The position numbers and the translations under genes were made by a program. Below, in pieces: positions 8,521 to 16,212 of a DNA stretch of 64,000 bases (positions within the stretch are counted from its first letter, which is position 1; every line of letters starts with the position of its first letter). This DNA comes from Psychroflexus halocasei. Its GTDB lineage: Bacteria; Bacteroidota; Bacteroidia; Flavobacteriales; Flavobacteriaceae. The DNA lies in contig NZ_FNQF01000009.1 of assembly GCF_900107595.1 (NCBI RefSeq), positions 56,598 to 120,597 of the forward strand. The letters run 5' to 3'. A model generated the notes under the pieces. It made no database searches and had not been told where the DNA came from. It saw nothing but the letters and a program-made list of their open reading frames with translations.

Positions 8521-9550
8521 GTTTAGTATCTTCAGAATTCAATTTTTGAAATCCAGTGTATTTTTGGTCCATACTCATGAAATCTGCGGCTTCAATGTCT
8601 TTTTGATTTTTGTAATCAAAGATTCCTTTCTTTTTGAGGTGTTTGGCTAAATAAATTTGTTCTGGTTGCTGAGGTGTCGGAATCAGAATTCCTTTTTTAT
8701 GAAGCCGCGCTAAATCCATCAAACTTGAATAACCAGATCTACATATTATATATGACGATGCATTAAGTGTGTCAGAAAGTTCCTGACTTGTCATATAATT
8801 GACATAAGTGAATCTATGATATTTGAAGGTTTTCTGTTCATCCTCTAAGCGTCCACCTATCATAATTGATTTTTCTTCTTTCTTCTCAAAAATAGCAATC
8901 AATTTTTTTTCTAATAAACTGCGCTGAGGCTCTGGGCCAGACAACAAAACACAAAAATCATAAGTTGAAGGAGCTTCTTTTTTTTTAAAAGCAGAACATA
9001 AGCCGATGTAATGTATTTTATTCTCAGCTTTTTTCCATTGAGATAGCCGACCACTTAATTTGTTTTCCCCTCGACTATCAGGAACCCAAATTTGATCAAA
9101 TTTATTAAGGAAATATCTGTAAATAACATGAGGGAGCCAAGCTGAAAAATGATATTTAAGGTTGAGCTGATGTGAAACGATCACCGATTTTACAGTTTTG
9201 CTTCTGACGCCTAAGCGATTATCAGAAATAATTAAATCGATTTTTTCAGCATTACAAATTTCACGTGTTATCCTTTTTTCTCTTTTTATATGAAGAAGCA
9301 TTTTAAAACTCGCTTTAAATAAGCTGAGTTTCATGTAGGTTTTCCCTTGACTATAAATAATATCAGCAGATTGAAATTGATAGCTTTTTAATTCTGGAAA
9401 TTCTTTATTTAATATGTCTAAAGCTTTGCCATCACTTGCAATCACAATGCGGTGCTCTTGAGATAGTAGTTTTCTAATAATCGGAATACAACGCGTCGCG
9501 TGACCCAAACCCCAATGAAGTGGTGCTACAAGAATATTTAATTTTCGCAT
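8492..9550 (-). CDS. MurG/GT28-like glycosyltransferase
   Basis: A 352-residue GT-B-type enzyme that should move a sugar from a nucleotide donor. The N-terminal acceptor domain has the GLGHATRCIPI glycine loop typical of the MurG and UDP-glucuronosyltransferase-like group. The C-terminal donor domain has the ICRSGYSSLMDLARL segment, equivalent to the donor-binding GGxxT/S region, and TPQQPEQ. It is not MurG itself because the sequence and context differ. I start at the ATG at 9550; the base triplet before it is a TTG. It is transcribed toward the kinase and overlaps its 3' end. Confidence 0.75.
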   Translation of the reverse strand: MRKLNILVAPLHWGLGHATRCIPIIRKLLSQEHRIVIASDGKALDILNKEFPELKSYQFQSADIIYSQGKTYMKLSLFKASFKMLLHIKREKRITREICNAEKIDLIISDNRLGVRSKTVKSVIVSHQLNLKYHFSAWLPHVIYRYFLNKFDQIWVPDSRGENKLSGRLSQWKKAENKIHYIGLCSAFKKKEAPSTYDFCVLLSGPEPQRSLLEKKLIAIFEKKEEKSIMIGGRLEDEQKTFKYHRFTYVNYMTSQELSDTLNASSYIICRSGYSSLMDLARLHKKGILIPTPQQPEQIYLAKHLKKKGIFDYKNQKDIEAADFMSMDQKYTGFQKLNSEDTKLILPDTSLE

Positions 9551-9566
9551 CAATTTTTATTTCAGT

Positions 9567-9596
9567 TTGAGTACAACCTTTAAATCCTTAATTTTA
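9567..9596 (+). promoter_or_regulatory. Promoter of trmB
   Basis: TTG (9567-9569), a 19-base spacer, then TAATTTTA (9589-9596), one mismatch from TAnnTTTG. Transcription would begin close to 9602, only about 10 bases before the GTG start. Confidence 0.4.
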
Positions 9597-9610
9597 CAAA
9601 AAATTTAATT

Positions 9611-10288
9611 GTGGGGAGTAAAAATAAATTAAAACGTTTTAAAGAAAACGAAACATTTGAAAATGTTATACAGCCAACGCGAGAAGAAGTCGTTGAAGAA
9701 AGAATGAAATACAGAGGCCAGTGGGCTTCTTCATTCTTTAATAATGAAAATCCAATTGTATTAGAGCTTGGTTGTGGCAAAGGCGAATATACTGTTGAGT
9801 TGGCTAAACAGAATCCTGACAAAAATTTTATTGGTATCGATATTAAAGGTGCACGTTTTTGGCGAGGCGCAAAAACAGCTACAGAAGAGAATCTTGATAA
9901 TGTTTGCTTTATCAGAACACAAATAGAGCTCGTCCATCATATTTTTGAAGAAAATGAAATCAGCGAAATCTGGATTACCTTCCCTGATCCTCAAATTAAA
10001 TGGAAAAGAACAAAACATAGAATGACAAATCCTGCTTTCTTAGAAAAATATAAACATATTCTCAAGCCAGAAGGAATTATGCATCTAAAGACAGATAGTG
10101 AATTTATGCATGGTTATACATTAGGTATTTTAGAAGGTTTATCCTATAATATCATATATGCACATCATGATATTTACGTAAATCATGAAGCGCCAACAGA
10201 AGTTGTAGGCATCCAAACTTTTTATGAATCGCAATATTTGAAAGAAAACAAAGCGATTACATATTTAAAATTTAATTTTAAATCATAA
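9611..10288 (+). CDS. trmB: tRNA (guanine46-N7)-methyltransferase
   Basis: Methylates guanine 46 in the variable loop of tRNAs using S-adenosylmethionine. The 225-residue protein starts with MGSKNKLKRF, a conserved flavobacterial N-terminus, which supports the GTG start. The SAM-binding motif LELGCGKGEY lies at about 51-60, and the family signature TFPDPQIKWKRTKHR at about 124-138. The last part (TEVVGIQTFYES) matches the TrmB C-terminus. It appears to lead a small operon with the LysE-type exporter and the alkyltransferase-like gene. Confidence 0.93.
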   Translation: MGSKNKLKRFKENETFENVIQPTREEVVEERMKYRGQWASSFFNNENPIVLELGCGKGEYTVELAKQNPDKNFIGIDIKGARFWRGAKTATEENLDNVCFIRTQIELVHHIFEENEISEIWITFPDPQIKWKRTKHRMTNPAFLEKYKHILKPEGIMHLKTDSEFMHGYTLGILEGLSYNIIYAHHDIYVNHEAPTEVVGIQTFYESQYLKENKAITYLKFNFKS

Positions 10289-10289
10289 T

Positions 10290-10919
10290 TTGGTAGAGCT
10301 ACAAGTTTATATACTCACTTACCTTGCAGCCTTGGCTGGAGTTATTCCGCCTGGTCTAATCAATATGTCTGTTGCAAAAGCTTGCCTCAATCGTGGTAAA
10401 AGAGCTGCATTTATGATGGCTGTTGGCGCCAGTATTATCGTTTTAATTCAAGCCACAGTTTCAGTTCTTTTGTCCTCATATATTTTTAATCATCCATTTG
10501 TTAAAGGGATGTTGTTAAGAACAGGTTTGGTGATTTTAATTTTGATGATGCTTTATTTTTTATTTACAGCGATTTATAGTAAATCCAAAAATGAGATAAG
10601 TAAATCGAAATCTTCTCGTAGCTTCTTAAACGGTCTTTTAATTGCTACTTTAAATGTTTTTCCTATTCCTTATTTTGTAGTTTTATCAACTGTTTTTGGA
10701 TCTGAGTTCGAATTTAAATTCACGATTATAAATATTATTCTTTTTGCTTTAAGTGCGGCATTGGGGACATTTACAACCTTATATGCTTACATTGTTTTTT
10801 TTATAAAAATTGAAGATAAGACCACAACCTTTAAAAAATATTCAAACTATTTCATGGCAGCTTTGATGCTTATCTTGGCTTGCGTTACTACATGGAGAAT
10901 TTATTATAAAGGCGGATGA
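10290..10919 (+). CDS. LysE/RhtB-family exporter
   Basis: A 209-residue inner-membrane protein with about six hydrophobic segments. The early segment GVIPPGLINMSVAKACLNRG corresponds to the conserved PGP-containing start of LysE-type amino-acid exporters. Such proteins export amino acids or related small molecules; the substrate here is unknown. Translation appears to begin at a TTG two bases after the trmB stop, because no ATG exists before the first helix. The 3' end overlaps the next ATG by four bases (ATGA). Confidence 0.75.
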   Translation: MVELQVYILTYLAALAGVIPPGLINMSVAKACLNRGKRAAFMMAVGASIIVLIQATVSVLLSSYIFNHPFVKGMLLRTGLVILILMMLYFLFTAIYSKSKNEISKSKSSRSFLNGLLIATLNVFPIPYFVVLSTVFGSEFEFKFTIINIILFALSAALGTFTTLYAYIVFFIKIEDKTTTFKKYSNYFMAALMLILACVTTWRIYYKGG

Positions 10920-11248
10920 AAAAGACAGAAGATTTTTATGAAAAAGTTTATGAGGTTGTCCGTCAAATTCCTGATGGAAAAGTCACCAGTTATGGAGCAA
11001 TTGCAAAAGCAATAGGCGCAACCAAAAGCGCAAGAACTGTTGGTTACGCCATGAATAATTCATTAAAAAGTGACGCTGGATTACCTGCTCATCGCGTTGT
11101 AAACCGAAATGGCGTCTTGACAGGAAAACATCATTTTAATGAAATTGATCTGATGCAAAAACGACTTGAGGCTGAAGGTCATGTTGTTGAAAATGATCAG
11201 ATTAAGAATTTTCAAGAAGTTTTTTGGGATCCGTTCGAACTCTATTAA
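10916..11248 (+). CDS. Alkyltransferase-like protein (MGMT fold, no active Cys)
   Basis: A 110-residue protein with the DNA-binding domain of O6-methylguanine methyltransferases (PDGKVTSYGAIAKAIG helix-turn-helix, about 19-35). The catalytic PCHR motif reads PAHR (57-60), so the alkyl-accepting cysteine is alanine. It therefore cannot self-alkylate and belongs with the alkyltransferase-like (ATL) proteins, which bind O6-alkylguanine and recruit nucleotide excision repair. Enterobacterial ATL has Trp at this place. The start overlaps the LysE-type stop, so it is the last gene of the trmB operon. Confidence 0.85.
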   Translation: MKKTEDFYEKVYEVVRQIPDGKVTSYGAIAKAIGATKSARTVGYAMNNSLKSDAGLPAHRVVNRNGVLTGKHHFNEIDLMQKRLEAEGHVVENDQIKNFQEVFWDPFELY

Positions 11249-11286
11249 AATCAAGATAAAAGCATCTTTATTAATCGCATAAATCG

Positions 11287-11294
11287 TATATTTG
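11287..11294 (+). promoter_or_regulatory. Promoter -7 box of mrp
   Basis: TATATTTG, an exact TAnnTTTG box, 37 bases before the mrp ATG. No convincing -33 TTG is visible. Confidence 0.5.
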
Positions 11295-11331
11295 CATTTA
11301 GATTAAATCTTAATAAATATCCCATAAGTTT

Positions 11332-12471
11332 ATGAAACTCAATAAAGAAGATATCAAAAAGGCATTGTCAACAATAAGCGTTGCTGGCGAGGGTCAAAAC
11401 ATGGTTGAAAGCGGTGCAGTTCAAAATATAATCACTTTTGGTGATGAGGTTATTGTTGATTTGAAATTGAAAACACCAGCTTTAAATATTCGTAAACGTG
11501 CCGAAGTAGATGTAATGAAAGCTATCCACGAAAAGGTTTATGAAAAAGCAAAAGTTGAAGTTAAAGTTTCTGTTGAAGCATCATCTCAAAAGAAACAAAC
11601 AAACGAGATTAAAGGTAAGCCTATTCCAGGTATTAAAAATATAGTCGCAGTTGCTTCTGGTAAAGGTGGCGTCGGAAAATCTACAATCACAGCTAATTTA
11701 GCTGTTAGTTTATCTAAACTTGGTTTTAAAGTTGGCTTGCTTGACGCTGATATTTACGGACCTTCTGGGCCAATTATGTTTGATGTTGCTAATGAAAAAC
11801 CATTATCAGTCAATGTAAATGGTAAATCAAAAATGAAACCTATTGAAAACTACGGCGTCAAAATGCTATCAATTGGTTTTTTTACTAAACCAGATCAAGC
11901 CGTTATTTGGAGAGGACCAATGGCTGCAAAAGCATTGAACCAAATGATTTTTGATGCTGATTGGGGAGAGTTAGATTTCCTTTTAGTCGACCTACCTCCA
12001 GGAACTGGAGATATTCATTTATCTATCATGCAATCAATGCCTATTACAGGCGCTGTTGTTGTGAGTACGCCTCAAAATGTTGCTTTAGCCGATGCAAAAA
12101 AGGGTGTTGCAATGTTTAACCAAGAAAGTATCAATGTACCAGTTTTAGGTATTGTCGAAAATATGGCTTACTTCACACCAGCTGAATTGCCAGATCATAA
12201 ATATTACATCTTTGGTGAAAAGGGAGCAAGCTATCTCGCAAAAGACTTAGATGTTCCATTTTTAGGTGAAATTCCACTTGTACAAAGTCTTCGTGAATCT
12301 GGCGATATCGGAAGGCCTGCTGCATTACAAGATGATACATTATTAAGTAATGCATTTTTAGAACTAACAAGAAATGTGGTACAGCAAGTTGTTGATCGTA
12401 ATGAGAATTTACCTGAAACGGAAGCAATTCAAATCACAACGATGGCTGGCTGTAGCGCTGTAAATAAGTAG
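11332..12471 (+). CDS. mrp: Mrp/ApbC-type Fe-S cluster carrier ATPase
   Basis: A 379-residue P-loop ATPase that should carry or insert iron-sulfur clusters. It has an N-terminal DUF59/MIP18-like domain (about 1-80) and a deviant Walker A, GKGGVGKST (110-118), with LLDADIYGPS and LLVDLPPGTGD following. The CxxC motif that holds the bridging cluster in many Mrp proteins is absent: after ENMAYFT the sequence runs PAELPDHKYYIFG with no cysteine. The only late cysteine is in MAGCSAVNK near the end. It sits 4 bases before a NifU-domain gene, which may supply the cluster ligand in trans. Confidence 0.9.
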   Translation: MKLNKEDIKKALSTISVAGEGQNMVESGAVQNIITFGDEVIVDLKLKTPALNIRKRAEVDVMKAIHEKVYEKAKVEVKVSVEASSQKKQTNEIKGKPIPGIKNIVAVASGKGGVGKSTITANLAVSLSKLGFKVGLLDADIYGPSGPIMFDVANEKPLSVNVNGKSKMKPIENYGVKMLSIGFFTKPDQAVIWRGPMAAKALNQMIFDADWGELDFLLVDLPPGTGDIHLSIMQSMPITGAVVVSTPQNVALADAKKGVAMFNQESINVPVLGIVENMAYFTPAELPDHKYYIFGEKGASYLAKDLDVPFLGEIPLVQSLRESGDIGRPAALQDDTLLSNAFLELTRNVVQQVVDRNENLPETEAIQITTMAGCSAVNK

Positions 12472-12475
12472 AATA

Positions 12476-12718
12476 ATGACAGGACAAGAATTACATGATA
12501 AAGTGCAAGTTGCACTTGAAGAAATCAGACCATTTCTTAAAAATGACGGTGGTGATATCGAGCTGCTTGAGATCGAAGATGATAAGCATGTAAAAGTGAA
12601 ATTGCTTGGGACTTGTATCGATTGCACAGTTAACCAAATGACATTGAAGTCTGGTGTTGAAATGACAATTAAAAAACACGTGCCGCAGATTGAATCTGTG
12701 ACAAATGTGAAGGCTTAA
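12476..12718 (+). CDS. NifU C-terminal-domain Fe-S scaffold
   Basis: An 80-residue stand-alone NifU/Nfu domain that binds a labile 4Fe-4S cluster between two subunits. The CxxC motif is GTCIDC (Cys47 and Cys50), preceded by the usual IRPFLKNDGGDIELL segment. The length is that of the bare Nfu domain, without the N-terminal extension of NfuA. It lies 4 bases after mrp and is surely in the same operon, which makes a scaffold and carrier pair. Confidence 0.92.
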   Translation: MTGQELHDKVQVALEEIRPFLKNDGGDIELLEIEDDKHVKVKLLGTCIDCTVNQMTLKSGVEMTIKKHVPQIESVTNVKA

Positions 12719-12733
12719 AAACATTAAGCAAAT

Positions 12734-12747
12734 TTGACAAAAGTCAT
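12734..12747. promoter_or_regulatory. Possible Crp/FNR-type operator before the ferredoxin reductase
   Basis: TTGA-N6-TCAT, containing a perfect TGAC-N4-GTCA palindrome, lies 51 bases before the reductase ATG. It has the same geometry and the same right half (AAGTCAT) as the site at 6526. A weak -7-like GACCTTTG follows at 12770-12777. Confidence 0.3.
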
Positions 12748-12797
12748 TTGAATTCTTTTTAGGATCAATGACCTTTGCATTTTCAAAGTAAAAAAAT

Positions 12798-13859
12798 ATG
12801 ATTGAAACAGATATTCTTATAATAGGTGCTGGACCAACAGGACTTTTTACAGTTTTTGAAGCAGGATTATTGAAATTAAAATGCCATTTAATTGACGGGC
12901 TTCCACAGCCTGGTGGACAACTTGCTGAACTCTATCCAAAAAAGCCTATTTATGATATACCAGGTTATCCAGAAGTTTTAGCTGGTGATTTGGTTGATAA
13001 TCTAATGGAGCAAATCAAACCCTTTGAGCCTGGATTTACATTAGGAGAAAGAGCGCAGGATCTAGAAAAACTTGATGATGGAACTTTTATCGTTACGACA
13101 GATGAAGGTACAAAACATCACGCCAAAGTTGTTGCTATTGCTGGTGGTTTGGGTAGCTTTGAGCCTCGAAAACCACCAATATCAAACCTAGCAGATTACG
13201 AAAAGAAAGGTGTTTCTTATATGGTGAAGAATCCTGAAGATTACCGTGATCAATCTGTTGTTATTGCAGGTGGCGGTGATTCAGCTCTCGACTGGTCTAT
13301 TTACCTTGCTGATATTGCTTCAGAAGTGACTTTGATTCATAGAAGAAATGAATTCAGAGGTGCTCTAGAATCTGTCGATCGTGTTAAAGAATTAAAAGAT
13401 TTAGGTAAAATAAAACTAATCACTCCAGCTGAAGTTGTCGGTATAGAGGGTGAAAGCCAGCTTGAATCTCTCGTCATTAGAAAAAACAATAATCCTGAAG
13501 AGGATTTTAAAATAGAAACAGATCATTTTATTCCACTTTTTGGATTGTCTCCTAAATTAGGACCAATTTCAAAGTGGGGATTAGAGATTGAAAAAAATGC
13601 TATTAAAGTTGATAATTCATTAGATTACCAAACGAATGTTCCTGGTGTTTATGCCATTGGCGATGTGAATACATATCCAGGTAAACTCAAATTGATTTTG
13701 TGCGGTTTTCATGAAGCTACGATGATGTGCCAAAGTGCTTACCAGCGTATTTTTCCTGATAAACGTTACGTGATGAAATATACAACTGTTGGTGGTGTAA
13801 CAGGTTTTGATGGGTCAAAAAAAGAAGCACCTAAAGCTGTGGTTAAAGCAATCGATTAA
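12798..13859 (+). CDS. Thioredoxin-reductase-like ferredoxin-NADP reductase
   Basis: A 353-residue FAD enzyme that should pass electrons between NADPH and ferredoxin. It has the FAD motif GAGPTG (9-14), the flavin-contact segment DGLPQPGGQL, the NADP-binding motif GGGDSALD and the late GVYAIGDVNTYPGKLKL segment. It lacks the CxxC redox pair of thioredoxin reductase, as expected for the TrxR-like FNR class. A 2Fe-2S ferredoxin starts 3 bases after the stop and is the obvious partner. Confidence 0.88.
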   Translation: MIETDILIIGAGPTGLFTVFEAGLLKLKCHLIDGLPQPGGQLAELYPKKPIYDIPGYPEVLAGDLVDNLMEQIKPFEPGFTLGERAQDLEKLDDGTFIVTTDEGTKHHAKVVAIAGGLGSFEPRKPPISNLADYEKKGVSYMVKNPEDYRDQSVVIAGGGDSALDWSIYLADIASEVTLIHRRNEFRGALESVDRVKELKDLGKIKLITPAEVVGIEGESQLESLVIRKNNNPEEDFKIETDHFIPLFGLSPKLGPISKWGLEIEKNAIKVDNSLDYQTNVPGVYAIGDVNTYPGKLKLILCGFHEATMMCQSAYQRIFPDKRYVMKYTTVGGVTGFDGSKKEAPKAVVKAID

Positions 13860-13862
13860 TTT

Positions 13863-14189
13863 ATGGATATCAAAATAACGATTACAGATCGTGAGGGAGA
13901 AACTCATGTCGTTGATGCGCCTACTGACATAGCGATGAATTTAATGGAAATCGTAAGATCATACGAATTGGCCCCAGAAGGAACAATTGGTATTTGTGGC
14001 GGAATGGCTATGTGTGCATCTTGTCAATGTTATATTAAGTCCGACACTGAGTTACCAGAAATGGAAATGGACGAAGAAGCCATGCTTGCTGAAGCTTTTC
14101 ATGTAAAAGAAAATAGTAGGCTGGGGTGTCAGATTCCTATTACTGAAGATTTAGAAGGCCTAGTCGTAGAATTAGCACCTGAAGAATAA
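13863..14189 (+). CDS. 2Fe-2S ferredoxin
   Basis: A 108-residue cytosolic electron carrier of the adrenodoxin-like/bacterial type. The cluster ligands are Cys45, Cys51 and Cys54 in ICGGMAMCASC and Cys89 in LGCQIP. Acidic stretches (ELPEMEMDEEAM) form the usual partner-docking surface. It is coupled to the reductase gene just upstream. The likely clients are iron-sulfur assembly or ferredoxin-dependent oxygenases; none is identified here. Confidence 0.93.
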   Translation: MDIKITITDREGETHVVDAPTDIAMNLMEIVRSYELAPEGTIGICGGMAMCASCQCYIKSDTELPEMEMDEEAMLAEAFHVKENSRLGCQIPITEDLEGLVVELAPEE

Positions 14190-14211
14190 TATATTTTTAT
14201 AACATTTAAAC

Positions 14212-14242
14212 ACTGTTGTTGATTGAATAAATTGGCAGCAGT
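14212..14242 (+). terminator. Possible terminator after the ferredoxin gene
   Basis: A 9-bp stem with several G-T pairs (ACTGTTGTT against GGCAGCAGT) followed by TCTATTTT. It overlaps the tail of the convergent uncharacterised gene only in its T-run. The stem is weak. Confidence 0.35.
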
Positions 14243-14243
14243 T

Positions 14244-14855
14244 CTATTTTGCAATACCTTTTTGTAACTGAATTGTTTTCAAAATCTGATTCCAAACTTT
14301 TTCCCTAAGCTGATAAAATGTTTTTAAATTTTCGATTAGTTTTTCACAATTTGTGTCCTGATAAACAATCATTTCTTTGAGTTCATTTTTTAGGTTTTGA
14401 GTTAGATGCTCATTCTTTATTTCTTTTTCAAAAAACATTTTCAAAATTTCAAAATTATGTTTTGGAAACTTTTGTTGTAAATATTTAATAGTATTTAAAG
14501 ATAGATTTGCAATCACTTTTCTTTGACTGAAAACTGAAAAAACTAACTTATGATGCTTTTGACTTGAAGAAATTTTTGAATAATAAAAATCAAAAAAATC
14601 CAATTGAGCTTGAGATAGTTCAATATTTTTAATGTCATTAAATTTTATATCAAGATAATCAAACAAGGCGGTAATTTCAGGTGAAGAATTATCTTTGTTT
14701 GAATTCATCTTTTCTAAATAATAAATTTCAATTGCATAACTTTCCAAAAAGCAATTTAAATCCTGAGGACTTTCTATCAGTGGAAATAAAAAGTGATCTC
14801 TGGTTTCACTTTCATTTTGTCTCGATATTTCTTCTAAGTTCTTTATACAGCTCAT
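14244..14855 (-). CDS. Uncharacterised soluble protein
   Basis: A 203-residue protein that I do not recognise. It has no signal peptide or membrane segment and is predicted to be largely helical and rich in Lys, Glu, Asn and Leu. The ATG at 14855 is the only plausible start. It lies downstream of the acyl-CoA dehydrogenase on the same strand, but a good terminator lies between them, so it is probably transcribed separately. The codon and base use do not differ visibly from the neighbours. Confidence 0.6.
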   Translation of the reverse strand: MSCIKNLEEISRQNESETRDHFLFPLIESPQDLNCFLESYAIEIYYLEKMNSNKDNSSPEITALFDYLDIKFNDIKNIELSQAQLDFFDFYYSKISSSQKHHKLVFSVFSQRKVIANLSLNTIKYLQQKFPKHNFEILKMFFEKEIKNEHLTQNLKNELKEMIVYQDTNCEKLIENLKTFYQLREKVWNQILKTIQLQKGIAK

Positions 14856-14868
14856 ATTAAATAATAAA

Positions 14869-14896
14869 AAAAGCGGCTTTGATTAAAACCGCTTTT
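14869..14896 (-). terminator. Terminator of the acyl-CoA dehydrogenase gene
   Basis: An 8-bp stem (AAAAGCGG and its complement) extended by three inner A-T pairs beyond one mismatch. On the minus strand it is followed by a T-run. It lies 21 bases after the dehydrogenase stop. Confidence 0.75.
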
Positions 14897-14917
14897 GAAG
14901 TAAAAATTAATTTTTTT

Positions 14918-16096
14918 TTATTTAAAAGCAGGAATTCCTGTGACATCTGCACCTGTAATTAGTAGGTGGATGTCGTGTGTTCCTTCGTAAGTGATGACAC
15001 TTTCTAAATTCATCATGTGTCGCATAATGCTATATTCGCCAGTAATTCCCATGCCACCAAGCATTTGTCTTGCTTCTCTAGCGATATTAATTGCCATGTC
15101 TACATTGTTACGTTTTGCCATAGATATTTGTGCTGTAGTCGCTTTGCCTTCGTTTTTAAGTTGACCTAAGCGTAAAGCAAGCAATTGTGCTTTTGTGATT
15201 TCAGTAATCATTTCAGCAAGTTTCTTTTGTTGTAGCTGAAAGCTTGCAATAGGTTTGTCAAATTGCATACGTTCTTTTGAATATCTTAAAGCCGTGTCGT
15301 AGCAATCCATCGCGGCACCAATTGCACCCCAAGCAATACCAAATCTTGCAGAATCTAAGCAAGAAAGTGGAGCGCCTAAACCACTTTTGCCAGTTAGTAA
15401 ATTTTCTTTAGGAACTTTCACGTTGTCAAAAATAAGCTCACCTGTTGCTGATGCTCTTAGCGACCATTTGTTATGTGTTTCCGGTGTTGAAAATCCTTCC
15501 ATGCCACGCTCTACAATTAATCCATGGATACGACCTTCTTCGTTTTTCGCCCAAACAACAGCGATATCACAAAAAGGAGCATTCGAAATCCACATTTTTG
15601 CACCATTGAGTAGGTAATGATTACCTTTATCTTTATAGTTTGATGTCATTCCGCTTGGGTTAGAACCGTGATCTGGTTCAGTTAAACCAAAAGCACCCAT
15701 AAATTCTCCTGAAGCTAATTTTGGAAGAAATTTCTTTTTTTGTTCATCAGTTCCATAAGCGTAAATCGGGAACATCACGAGTGATGATTGTACAGATGCA
15801 GTTGATCTTACACCGCTATCACCACGCTCGATTTCTTGCATGATTAAGCCATAAGAAATTTGGTCTAAACCTGCGCCGCCATATTCTTCTGGAATGTACG
15901 GGCCAAAGGCACCGATCTCTGAAAGACCTTTGATAATTGATTTCGGGAATTCAGCTTTTTGTGCTGCTTCTTCAATAATCGGACTGACATCTCTTTTAAC
16001 CCAATCACGGGCAGCTTGCCTGACAAGTCTGTGTTCTTCGGTTAATAAATCATCAATATTGTAATAATCTGGAGCTTGAAAAGTATCTTGTTTCAT
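14918..16096 (-). CDS. gcdH: Acyl-CoA dehydrogenase, glutaryl-CoA type
   Basis: A 392-residue FAD enzyme of the acyl-CoA dehydrogenase family. From memory it aligns closely with glutaryl-CoA dehydrogenase: SVQSSLVM, FGLTEPDHGSNPS, WSLRASATG and the C-terminal TYEGTHDIH are shared. Glu371 in that last motif is the expected catalytic base, and the Arg in GVRSTASVQSS matches the residue that binds the glutaryl carboxylate. The predicted reaction is oxidative decarboxylation of glutaryl-CoA to crotonyl-CoA in lysine and tryptophan breakdown. A different short-chain dicarboxyl substrate cannot be excluded. It is monocistronic. Confidence 0.85.
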   Translation of the reverse strand: MKQDTFQAPDYYNIDDLLTEEHRLVRQAARDWVKRDVSPIIEEAAQKAEFPKSIIKGLSEIGAFGPYIPEEYGGAGLDQISYGLIMQEIERGDSGVRSTASVQSSLVMFPIYAYGTDEQKKKFLPKLASGEFMGAFGLTEPDHGSNPSGMTSNYKDKGNHYLLNGAKMWISNAPFCDIAVVWAKNEEGRIHGLIVERGMEGFSTPETHNKWSLRASATGELIFDNVKVPKENLLTGKSGLGAPLSCLDSARFGIAWGAIGAAMDCYDTALRYSKERMQFDKPIASFQLQQKKLAEMITEITKAQLLALRLGQLKNEGKATTAQISMAKRNNVDMAINIAREARQMLGGMGITGEYSIMRHMMNLESVITYEGTHDIHLLITGADVTGIPAFK

Positions 16097-16115
16097 AATT
16101 TCTAATAAATTGACC

Positions 16116-16123
16116 CAAATTTA
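16116..16123 (-). promoter_or_regulatory. Promoter -7 box of the acyl-CoA dehydrogenase gene
   Basis: Minus-strand TAAATTTG, an exact TAnnTTTG box 19 bases before the ATG. No -33 TTG at the usual distance. Confidence 0.45.
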
Positions 16124-16212
16124 AGGAATATTCAGATCATCTTGACTTGACTTTTGTTATAATTTTAGAAAATTCTTAGTCAAAACAAGTTTGTTTTTTA
16201 TAAGAAGCCAGT

